From Nafulsella turpanensis ZLM-10 (GTDB taxonomy: Bacteria > Bacteroidota > Bacteroidia > Cytophagales > Cyclobacteriaceae), in contig NZ_ANNU01000046.1 in NCBI RefSeq assembly GCF_000346615.1, positions 1 through 37,789 on the forward strand: a DNA stretch of 37,789 bases. Direction: 5' to 3'. The first letter of the stretch is position 1; each line of letters opens with the position of its first letter. The notes under the pieces were generated by a model, which made no database searches, was not told where the DNA came from, and saw only the letters and a program-made list of their open reading frames with translations. The position numbers were made by a program, and so were the translations under genes. This document shows, piece by piece, positions 25,735 through 33,854 of the stretch.

Positions 25735-27503
25735 TACATTATAAAGGTTTTATCAAGCAATGCTACAATTACATAGCCCACTCCCGCAATTAAGCTAATA
25801 GCACCAGTGACTTTAATTCCTATCAGCAATTTTGGCTTAGATTTTACAGCATCGATTCCGGACATTAATACCTGACTTAAATCAATTTCTTTGTAATTGC
25901 CATCCTCTTCATTATTATCATCTAAGTCGTTATCTTTTTCTTCACTTTCATCCTCCTTTCTTTGTCCTCTTGAGAAGTTTTCAAGTCCCTTGCTTATGTT
26001 CCTCAATTCTAGCAGTAGAGCATCATTATCTCTACTTTCACTTTTTTTACTATCTGTCTCCTTCATTACCGTAGTAAGTTCTTTTACTGCCAGCAGCAAC
26101 AAATCTTGTTTTTCCGAATCCCTGACTCCTTGTGTTGCGAGAATATTGATCCCTTCTTCTATTTTATCAAGCTTCTCAAGCTTCTCAAATTTGGGTTTGG
26201 AACTTTCAAATACCTTCTCTATCTGATGAACTTGATCCTTCGTTATATTTTCTACTGCCCTTATCGATGAATCAAAAGCATGTCTTAATTTCGGTTCCAT
26301 TTCAACTGTCACCTCCTTCACTTCATCCGCTTTCCGTTTTACGACTCCTTTCATCTGTTCTATAATATCAACTAAAGCTCGCTCTGAAGAATCAACCACA
26401 GATTTCATCGCAGCTTCTCTAGATTCAAATTCTTCGAAGTGTTTAGAAAAGTAGTCGTTTATTTCTTTATTCTGGGTAAAAGTAGAGTCTATACCTTTTG
26501 CAATTTTTTCTACCTCAATTGTCCTTCCTACCAGTTCTTTTAAATTACTGGTTAGGTCTACAGTTTGGCTCATTGACCTGTTTAGCTCTTGATAATAAAC
26601 CGCAAATTGCTTAAACGAATCCATCATCTGACTTAGCTCTTGAAAAACTTTGGCATTAGCTTTTGCGAGTTGCGTAGTATTGAGTCCTTCTACTTTGCTG
26701 ATTATGTTCTCTTGAATGCTTACCGCCTGAAGAGATCTTTCAACAACCTGTGATAAATCCTTAATAGTTGGACTTAATATGTTACCAAATCTTTTTAACC
26801 TGTCATTGAGAGCAGATATACCCGAAGTTTCTGTCCGAACCAGCTCTGGCAAAAGGTTGATTTGGAGAAATGACAAGAATCCATTTTTATTTTTTTCAGC
26901 CTGGGATTTAGATGGTTTATAAAATACTATTGAAAGACCAGTCGTTAATAGCAAACCCAGTACACTTGCCATCATAGCCACTTTAACCCCATCGAGTAGA
27001 GGCATCAGGATATCCGGGCTAAATGTTCCTGCACTAAAATCAGGCATGTTGTATAAGCCTATTATTATGCCGAACATAGTTGCAGCTAAACCCAAATACA
27101 AAGGAGCAGGCATAGAGTTGTTAATCTCCTCATCTAAAGAGTCAATATTTCTATCTACTATATCTTTCAGCAAGTGATAATCAGCAACAGCTCCCTTATT
27201 CTTTAAAAGGTATCCATTTATGTTTGTAATAATATCCTTCTCAACCTCATTACGCGGAGAGACCGAGAGCAAAGCCATTTCTATTGTTGACTCACCATGA
27301 AAAACCTTTTCTTCTGAAATAATGTAATCTTTTACGGGCTCCACCTTTCCTGATCTGACCAAAGAAACAGGCACATCTCCAGTAATAATCTCTGCGTCCT
27401 CTGTTGATTCAAAAACAAACTCAAGAGCTTTGATTTTTTGATAGGTTTGCCATGCAAGATACCCCTGCAGCGGTATGATGATGAGGATTAGTATTACTTC
27501 CAT
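25734..27503 (-). CDS. MotA/ExbB/ZorA-like ion-channel subunit with long coiled tail
   Basis: This 589-residue protein has a first membrane helix at 1-18 and two more at about 134-152 and 170-195. The last two resemble the ExbB/TolQ/ZorA channel pair (LYLGLAATMFGIIIGL and VKVAMMASVLGLLLTTGLSIVF). A long helical, coiled-coil region runs from about 215 to 520, as in ZorA, where it makes a tail into the cytoplasm. An acidic linker near 515-545 and a fourth membrane helix at about 567-587 (VTGAISLIAGVGYVIVALL) close the protein. The extra terminal helix is not expected in ZorA or MotA. It is coupled to the MotB/ZorB-like gene and most likely forms the ring around it. Confidence 0.88.
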   Translation of the reverse strand: MEVILILIIIPLQGYLAWQTYQKIKALEFVFESTEDAEIITGDVPVSLVRSGKVEPVKDYIISEEKVFHGESTIEMALLSVSPRNEVEKDIITNINGYLLKNKGAVADYHLLKDIVDRNIDSLDEEINNSMPAPLYLGLAATMFGIIIGLYNMPDFSAGTFSPDILMPLLDGVKVAMMASVLGLLLTTGLSIVFYKPSKSQAEKNKNGFLSFLQINLLPELVRTETSGISALNDRLKRFGNILSPTIKDLSQVVERSLQAVSIQENIISKVEGLNTTQLAKANAKVFQELSQMMDSFKQFAVYYQELNRSMSQTVDLTSNLKELVGRTIEVEKIAKGIDSTFTQNKEINDYFSKHFEEFESREAAMKSVVDSSERALVDIIEQMKGVVKRKADEVKEVTVEMEPKLRHAFDSSIRAVENITKDQVHQIEKVFESSKPKFEKLEKLDKIEEGINILATQGVRDSEKQDLLLLAVKELTTVMKETDSKKSESRDNDALLLELRNISKGLENFSRGQRKEDESEEKDNDLDDNNEEDGNYKEIDLSQVLMSGIDAVKSKPKLLIGIKVTGAISLIAGVGYVIVALLDKTFIM

Positions 27504-27511
27504 TTTATTGC

Positions 27512-28525
27512 TTAGATAAACTTAATTTGCACCTTTTCTTTTACTACCCAATCGTCTCCCTGTCGAATCACTTTTCCTGGGCTTAACTGTTTTATTCCAT
27601 TCAGACCTGAATGAAAGGGGTTTGAATAAGTACAAGCAGGCTTTAGGATATTATCAGAATAATTTTTCAAGATATCCAACTCTATTTGGGTAGGTTCCAG
27701 ATACAAGTTCCCTGATGTTGGATTACTATTATTATATTCAATCTTATACAGATAGCGGAACTTCCTTTCATCTGCCCCACTATCAACTGAAAACTTTCCT
27801 TCATCATAAGGACCTTCAAAAAAGGCTTTTACAACCACCGGTTGTAAATCCACAGAAGTTGACGGCTCTTCAACAGGAACCGTAGGCAAAGGAGTTGAAT
27901 ATGATGCTTCTGTAGAAGCAACTTCAGGTTTAGAGGAAATCTCCTCAGGTGACCTCTTTTGAATAAGGCGCTCAATATGAGCTTTAAATTGCCTAGCTTC
28001 TTCCTCTAGTCGTTTAATTTCTTTCTCCTGCTTACTATTCGTACTCCTTAATCGATCATTCTCATCCCTTAAAGGAGCAGTTATGAAAGAAGTGTCCAAT
28101 TCCCTTTTTCTTTCATCCTTATCAGAATAGCCGCCAGTACCTCCTCCTATTCTGCTTATTAGGTCAGACATGTGCCCTTTCCGAATAAAGAAAATATTAA
28201 AAACTAGGCTAGCTAAAAAGAACAAAACAAATAAAAGCTTAACAGACCATGAAACCACACTGCTTTTATTCTCTGCTACTCTTCTATTCCTATTTCCTAA
28301 CCTTTCGCTTCCTGCTGGAGAGCCTCTGTCTTCATCCACTTCATAAGATCTTTCGAATTCAGCTGTCTGGGCTTTATCCGTGTTCTGTGAGCTAAAAGAG
28401 GAATTAAAGTACAATATCCCCAGGCAACCAACAAGTCCGATAACCAGCAAAACAATGAACACCTTTGCCTCAGGTTTCAATCTTTTTCTTTTTGCAGACC
28501 TACGTCCTTTCTTCCTGCTTGTCAT
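27512..28525 (-). CDS. Two-helix membrane protein with coiled coil, unknown, part of the motor operon
   Basis: This 337-residue protein starts with a very basic cytoplasmic segment (many Lys and Arg in 1-20), then a membrane helix at about 23-41, a loop, and a second helix at about 94-113 (VKLLFVLFFLASLVFNIFFI). Residues 145-190 form a coiled coil; a Ser/Thr/Pro-rich linker leads to a C-terminal domain (230-337) with no family that I recognise. Its start lies inside the end of the actin-like gene (26-base overlap), and it is 8 bases before the channel gene. It may connect the cytoplasmic NTPases to the membrane ring, which is inference. Confidence 0.8.
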   Translation of the reverse strand: MTSRKKGRRSAKRKRLKPEAKVFIVLLVIGLVGCLGILYFNSSFSSQNTDKAQTAEFERSYEVDEDRGSPAGSERLGNRNRRVAENKSSVVSWSVKLLFVLFFLASLVFNIFFIRKGHMSDLISRIGGGTGGYSDKDERKRELDTSFITAPLRDENDRLRSTNSKQEKEIKRLEEEARQFKAHIERLIQKRSPEEISSKPEVASTEASYSTPLPTVPVEEPSTSVDLQPVVVKAFFEGPYDEGKFSVDSGADERKFRYLYKIEYNNSNPTSGNLYLEPTQIELDILKNYSDNILKPACTYSNPFHSGLNGIKQLSPGKVIRQGDDWVVKEKVQIKFI

Positions 28526-31500
28526 CGGTTGATTCTTTAGCCAGTTTATTTAATACCCCAATCAATGGATAGAAAAAGAGTGTTTCTTCCACGGCTGTAA
28601 CATCGTCGCTACCAAGCTCCTTTTTCTTTTCTTCCAAGCCTCTCATTAAGAAGTTCATGAGTTCATGATACCCACTATTCAAAATTTCGTCAATGACATT
28701 AAGAGAAGTCTGGCTTACACCAAATTTATTTTTAAAATTAATCTCCTTATGAAGCTCCTTGAAGAGCTTAAGAAAATCCACCACTTCCTCTACTATACTT
28801 TCTAAAACCTCCTTCGAACCACTTATTTCCTGATAAGAGAATTTACCAAGCTCCTGTGTTGTATCAAAAGGCCGAAATAACCTTCCATTTTCAGAAGCTC
28901 CTCCTAAGGATACAATCGTTAGCTTTTCCAGTTCCCCTAAATCCTGACGCTGAGTATACAGACCACCTTTTGCTGTAATTTCTTTGGGATTCGGCTCTAT
29001 CTGGATTTTGGTCTGACTTTCGTTACCAGTGATTTTAGTATGTACTTTATTAAATAATAGTGCGAGATCTGACTGCTTATTTGAAATATCTGCTATAAAG
29101 GCTGTTTTCGATCCTGACCCACTTAGTAAAATGGTACTTGGTTTTTCAAAGCCTGATTGTTTTAAGATTTTAACCAGGTGGTAAAAAACTGCTGTATAGT
29201 ATAAAATGAACACTAACCTTAGGTCTTCATCATTTGCCAGTATTTTTGCAAAATCAGTTTGCACATTCTTATCCTGTAATTCCTTATTTTGAGCCAAGCT
29301 AAAAAGGAAGTTTATGATATCTTCAGAATGTCTATTCGCTGATAGCTGGTCTAAAACCTTATTTAAGGTATCAGAATTCGCAGCCAGAATGCTTCTGTAA
29401 CCTTCAAGATGTTTGGTTAGAAAACCATTTGTAGACATGCTTCCTCCATATCCATCACCGAAAATTGCATTTCCGGCGAATTTAAATGAGGTAATCAATT
29501 TTGGCCTATCTTCCTGATAAACAACAATATCAGCAGTACCACCGCCTATATCCAGCGATACCACTGGCAAAGATTGCGCAGTAACACTCTTTTCATTGTT
29601 GTAGAAGTAAAAAGGAGCTAAGCTTTCAGGCAGGCTACGAAGAACTTTTAAAGGCTCTAAACCAAATACCTCTTCAACTTTACTGTTCCAGATAGTTCCT
29701 AATGCCTTTATTTTACTTTCCCCCATGCTGGAGGGGTAGAACCATGTGATTTCTGTCTGCGAAAGATCACCATTATTAAGCAAAACTTTATTTCTTAACA
29801 ACAGAAGTAAGTGTTCTATGTAATGCTCCAACTGCTTTCTGTTGTCTGTGTCATTATAATTACTCCATTTTATGTTTGTCTTATGGTGCAGGTGGGGTTG
29901 AATCTGTGCCTTCTCAAAATCAAAGGCAATGTTATAATGATTATAAGTGTAGGTTCCTTTCTTAGTATCCACATCGCCATTGAAAAGCACAACTGTTCTC
30001 ATAGGCAATTTGTACTCATTGCTACCATCATTTATTCTTTCCGGCAGCATTTCATGACTAAACTGGAAATAACTTTGTTGTACAATATTTTTTAAATCAC
30101 TAGACTTGAAAGTATAGACTACCTGCGATTCCTCCTGTCCAATAACAAAAGGCTGACTATCCTTCATTTGGTTAGTCTTATATTCAATATGGGTATTAGA
30201 CGTACCAAAATCTACTGCAAAACTGTATTTGATACTACTGGATGTATATTGTTTAAACTTTGGAAGTAAAAAACCTTGAACGGAGCTTTCTTTTAATCGT
30301 ACCTGAACCAGATCAAAATCCTCTTTCACCACATAATAGGTAGATGTATCAGCTGCTGTCTTCAAGCGATCACTTACGAAAGACGATTCTAAAGAATCCC
30401 CTTTTCCAGATAAGAACTTAAGATCAATAGGCTGAGATAGCATCTTATTTACCACACCGACACGAAAATCTTTTTTAGGGAAATCACCCTTCACAAATGG
30501 AGAAACAGCTATTGCAAATTCTGCCTCTACTAATGTTCCGTCATTTTCACCTAAGCCAGAATAACCACCAACACTTGTAACGCTGGAAGGCTTCTTATAA
30601 ATTTTCGTGTATGTTATGTACTTTACCTGTTGATTCCCTTTGATAGGGATATTAAGCTTAATTTCAACAGACTGCGTATGTTCTATAACTTTAAGAAGAT
30701 CCTGGGTAATTAGTCGCTCCTGATCAATATACTCAAAGAAGGTTTTCTTTAGTGGAAGAAGGTAATTTTTATCCAGGGTATAAAATTTGGAGTGATTTAC
30801 CTGATAAGGGAGCTTTATTAAATAATCCTCCAGAAAGTCTGCCTGTGTTAAATACGGATAATGATCTTTTACATAGGGCAACCTCCTCTGTACAACAGGG
30901 GTTTCGTCTTTTGCCGGGGCTGGGTTTGCAGAGTTCCATGGTTCAGACGTATACCTCAGCGGATAATTAAAGGCATCAACTGGCAATACAAGTGGGGACA
31001 GCACTTTACCTTTTACCTCTACCTTTTTTGGGCTATCTATTACAAAGTCACTTTGAATATTTTCTGGATTGCTTACATACTTATAGAGAGGAATTCCTTT
31101 CAGAACATTTACAGTATCGCCTACCACCGCTCCAATAAATAAACGCTCTAATCCTGCAAAATAATCCACAGGATTAAGCTTGTTTAGCTCATCAAATAAA
31201 ACAGGATTTGTAACACCTAACTTTTTTATATTAATATCTATATATTCATATAGCTCTCGAAAAACAGAAGCAAAATTGCTACTCTTAGATAAGGCATACA
31301 TATACTTGATAAACTTTGGCTCTCGCAGATAAAGAGGCATATATTTCTCATCAAGCATGATATCATTACCAAACTGGATGTTTACCCTCAAGCGCTCGTG
31401 CTTTGCCTTTTTGTCATTAAATGGCGCTGCAAAGAATAAGGTTGTTGGAGAGGTACCTCCAATCACTCTGTGGTTATATTTAAGTATATAAAATTTATCA

Positions 31501-31928
31501 GCCAGCTGAAAGTTAAACTGTTTGTCCTGGTTGAGGAATAATTCCATGGTTTCAGCCAGCGCCTGATGCTCGGGCATACCCGATCCTTTCAGCAAATTAA
31601 GTTGCTCTTGTTTGTCCCAGGCTACAATTTCAAGATGCTCCTCGTTTGTGTCATAGTTAAAAAGTATCTGCCCTATATCCAGCGCATCCGAAACTAATTT
31701 ATGATGGTACGTGCTTCCATCTATTCCATTATCCTTATCATTTACATAAGAAAATGCAGAGCGAACAAGATCCATTCGTGCAAAAGGCGAAGGAATGGAG
31801 GTTGGTAAATCTTCTATCTGATTTGAGGGATCTTTAATTGTTTTAGTAATGGCCTCACCAGGTTCAAGTGATGGAAACCAGTCAGCTTCTGATGCTCCGG
31901 CGTTATGTATTCTAAAAACCTTCTTCAT
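28500..31928 (-). CDS. Very large actin/Hsp70-fold (ASKHA) ATPase
   Basis: This 1142-residue protein contains an actin/Hsp70-type nucleotide-binding core. Phosphate-1 is Asp573 in VDFGTSNT, phosphate-2 is Asp793 in LDIGGGTAD, and the adenosine motif is near 930 in ILLSGSGSKTAF. The core runs from about 565 to 960. Residues 1-560 are a separate N-terminal region that I do not recognise, with much beta structure. The C-terminal 180 residues are helical. The length is far above actin, MreB or DnaK (350-640). It follows the tubulin-like gene by 18 bases and overlaps the next gene by 26 bases. Such a protein could polymerise, or act as an ATP-driven switch on the motor. Related ASKHA proteins exist in other bacteria, but I cannot name a close one. 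Confidence 0.85.
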   Translation of the reverse strand: MKKVFRIHNAGASEADWFPSLEPGEAITKTIKDPSNQIEDLPTSIPSPFARMDLVRSAFSYVNDKDNGIDGSTYHHKLVSDALDIGQILFNYDTNEEHLEIVAWDKQEQLNLLKGSGMPEHQALAETMELFLNQDKQFNFQLADKFYILKYNHRVIGGTSPTTLFFAAPFNDKKAKHERLRVNIQFGNDIMLDEKYMPLYLREPKFIKYMYALSKSSNFASVFRELYEYIDINIKKLGVTNPVLFDELNKLNPVDYFAGLERLFIGAVVGDTVNVLKGIPLYKYVSNPENIQSDFVIDSPKKVEVKGKVLSPLVLPVDAFNYPLRYTSEPWNSANPAPAKDETPVVQRRLPYVKDHYPYLTQADFLEDYLIKLPYQVNHSKFYTLDKNYLLPLKKTFFEYIDQERLITQDLLKVIEHTQSVEIKLNIPIKGNQQVKYITYTKIYKKPSSVTSVGGYSGLGENDGTLVEAEFAIAVSPFVKGDFPKKDFRVGVVNKMLSQPIDLKFLSGKGDSLESSFVSDRLKTAADTSTYYVVKEDFDLVQVRLKESSVQGFLLPKFKQYTSSSIKYSFAVDFGTSNTHIEYKTNQMKDSQPFVIGQEESQVVYTFKSSDLKNIVQQSYFQFSHEMLPERINDGSNEYKLPMRTVVLFNGDVDTKKGTYTYNHYNIAFDFEKAQIQPHLHHKTNIKWSNYNDTDNRKQLEHYIEHLLLLLRNKVLLNNGDLSQTEITWFYPSSMGESKIKALGTIWNSKVEEVFGLEPLKVLRSLPESLAPFYFYNNEKSVTAQSLPVVSLDIGGGTADIVVYQEDRPKLITSFKFAGNAIFGDGYGGSMSTNGFLTKHLEGYRSILAANSDTLNKVLDQLSANRHSEDIINFLFSLAQNKELQDKNVQTDFAKILANDEDLRLVFILYYTAVFYHLVKILKQSGFEKPSTILLSGSGSKTAFIADISNKQSDLALLFNKVHTKITGNESQTKIQIEPNPKEITAKGGLYTQRQDLGELEKLTIVSLGGASENGRLFRPFDTTQELGKFSYQEISGSKEVLESIVEEVVDFLKLFKELHKEINFKNKFGVSQTSLNVIDEILNSGYHELMNFLMRGLEEKKKELGSDDVTAVEETLFFYPLIGVLNKLAKESTDDKQEERT

Positions 31929-31946
31929 TTCAATACCCTTTAATTA

Positions 31947-33431
31947 TTAAAGACCTACATTTTCTGTTAATACATCCTCTGTCACATGATAAAAAGTTCG
32001 GATGAGCTTAGACTCATTTGATAGTTGGCTATATTCCCGATATACTTTATTTGCCTTACCATCTAGGATGCCAATATCAGCGTTATTAAAAAAGCCTAAC
32101 TTCTTCCTCGGCTTATACCCTTCCACAAACTCAAGCGCGTTATTATAGCTTACATTTGAGTTAAATGGCTTAAAAGAGGGTCTATTATGTTCAATCTCAT
32201 CAAGCCATTCATCGAAATATTGAATGAACTTACTGAGGTTGTTTTTAAAGTAGTAATCAGAAAAAAACTTTTTAGGAACCCCATTTTCCTTCTCTTCTAG
32301 CCAGGTTGTAGTGGAATTTTTTGCTTTTTCCAGGCCGATCTTCAAATACAATGAAAATAAAGCGAACTGCGATAGGGGTTTACTTATTGTAGAAAATGAA
32401 TTAGTGCCCAGAGAATTAAATGCTATGCTTCCGTTCTGGCTTTCAACACCAAATTCTTTATACCTTGGACTTTCTGCAATCCCATTGGCAGTGCTGAGAT
32501 GTGGACTTTCTGCAATAAAATCAACAATTGCTAAAGCACTAGCGAGCTCAACGAAGTGCGCATGATTCTTTTGTTTATCTCGGCCATCATAATTATCATA
32601 CATTCCACCATCGTGGTCACCAATATAATAAAAGCTATTCAGCCGCTTATCGGCAACTATAGTTCTTTCATAATAAGCGAGTGCTGCTTTCGTCTTACCT
32701 AAAAATGATGAAGAATTAATCTCACTATTTTCATCTTCAGAAGGCTTTAACTTAAAGTAGGGCAGTACTGTGACTGCTCCTATTACCGCATCTTTTACAA
32801 GAAATGCTTTCCCATCTGCGGCATTAATTTCTCTTAAATTTTTCAGCAATAACGGAAAGCCTGATGCACCGGTCCCGCCGAAAATAGAGCTTACAATGAA
32901 TATTTTATCGTCCTTACTGAAGCTTGCCAGGAACTGATTGAACTCCGGGCTCTTTGTAAATTGATTAAGCACAACACTGCCTATATTTGGGTTTCCTTTA
33001 AACCCTACACCCATATCTGCCTCCAGATTATGTTGGGAGAACAAAAGATCTAAGAAGGCTTTATTAGTATTATCCAGGCTGTTATATCCAATATAATCTT
33101 TAAACTTCCGGCTATGTGTCCCATTGATCTCAAACTTAAAATTATCAGAGACATTTTGCTGACTCTGTCCGGTAAGCTGAGATAAGGTTTTTATTTTAAC
33201 ATTAAAAAAGCCGCTTTTTTCATTTTCGAATGGCTTTTTAATTTCCTGATACTTGGTAAGAATATCCGCAGTCCGGTTCATATCGCCATTTGCTGAATCA
33301 GGGTCAATGATAATAGGAACAATGGTGTCTATACTGCTATTTATTTCAACTCCCGACGCCATCAACATGGTTAGTGCCCTAAGCACCCTCGAACCGGTGC
33401 CACCTATTCCAAATACATATAATTTAGCCAT
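31947..33431 (-). CDS. Tubulin/FtsZ-superfamily GTPase
   Basis: This 494-residue protein has the nucleotide-binding signature of tubulins: the first loop YVFGIGGTGSRVLRA (residues 5-19, as in FtsZ GVGGAGGNAV), a strand IIIDPDSANGDMN (40-52), and the T4 loop FIVSSIFGGTGASGFPLLL (178-196), the equivalent of GGGTGTG. The GTPase fold seems complete in the first 220 residues. The C-terminal half resembles no division FtsZ, so it is not the cell-division gene. It may belong to the tubulin-like family in Pfam (Tubulin_2), whose members are poorly studied. It starts 1 base after the small membrane protein gene and is followed by the actin-like gene. Having both cytoskeletal families in one operon is the outstanding trait. 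Confidence 0.87.
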   Translation of the reverse strand: MAKLYVFGIGGTGSRVLRALTMLMASGVEINSSIDTIVPIIIDPDSANGDMNRTADILTKYQEIKKPFENEKSGFFNVKIKTLSQLTGQSQQNVSDNFKFEINGTHSRKFKDYIGYNSLDNTNKAFLDLLFSQHNLEADMGVGFKGNPNIGSVVLNQFTKSPEFNQFLASFSKDDKIFIVSSIFGGTGASGFPLLLKNLREINAADGKAFLVKDAVIGAVTVLPYFKLKPSEDENSEINSSSFLGKTKAALAYYERTIVADKRLNSFYYIGDHDGGMYDNYDGRDKQKNHAHFVELASALAIVDFIAESPHLSTANGIAESPRYKEFGVESQNGSIAFNSLGTNSFSTISKPLSQFALFSLYLKIGLEKAKNSTTTWLEEKENGVPKKFFSDYYFKNNLSKFIQYFDEWLDEIEHNRPSFKPFNSNVSYNNALEFVEGYKPRKKLGFFNNADIGILDGKANKVYREYSQLSNESKLIRTFYHVTEDVLTENVGL

Positions 33432-33432
33432 A

Positions 33433-33852
33433 CTATCTGAGTTTTAGAGGGAAGGGATTTGCCTTATTATTGGAACTCCCTATACGAACTATAAAGCTTA
33501 AAATAAAAGAAGACACCAGGGTGTAGAAAGCTGCCATTCCGGAAATGGTAAAAATAAAAAACTCAACATCAGGGTAATCCTGGTTATATAGATACTTTAT
33601 AAGTTCCTCATTTAATACCCCATAAGATGCTCCAAAAGCGACTACAGCAGATACTGCCAGCATTAGTCCCCAGTGATACCATCTTCCGAAAATCGGATTC
33701 CAGAGATAATAAAATACCAGCATGACCATTAAAGAAGATAATAGCATGATTAAACCCAGGTAGGTATAACCTGTTCCATCAAACAAATCATTGGAATAAG
33801 GCTCGACAAAGAGAGAGCCCCATTCAAAAAAAGGTGCAAATATTTCGCTCAT
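33433..33852 (-). CDS. Small membrane protein, three predicted helices
   Basis: This 139-residue protein has membrane helices at about 30-50 (LGLIMLLSSLMVMLVFYYLW), 61-78 and 97-125. It has no motif that I know. The two-base gap after the lipoprotein gene and the one-base gap before the tubulin-like gene show that it is an integral part of the operon. It may be an anchor for the lipoprotein or the tubulin-like protein; this is a guess from position. Confidence 0.75.
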   Translation of the reverse strand: MSEIFAPFFEWGSLFVEPYSNDLFDGTGYTYLGLIMLLSSLMVMLVFYYLWNPIFGRWYHWGLMLAVSAVVAFGASYGVLNEELIKYLYNQDYPDVEFFIFTISGMAAFYTLVSSFILSFIVRIGSSNNKANPFPLKLR

Positions 33853-33854
33853 TG

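Noticed and set aside
26150-26210. Short tandem repeat-like CTTCTCAAG stretch
   Set aside because: It codes for a Lys-Leu-Glu run in the coiled tail of the channel protein, so it is low-complexity coding sequence.
25734-28525. Standard flagellar MotA/MotB pair
   Set aside because: The channel protein has a long coiled tail and no other flagellar gene is near; the pair is closer to the ZorAB/ExbB type.
31947-33431. Cell-division FtsZ
   Set aside because: The C-terminal half does not look like FtsZ, and the operon has no division genes.
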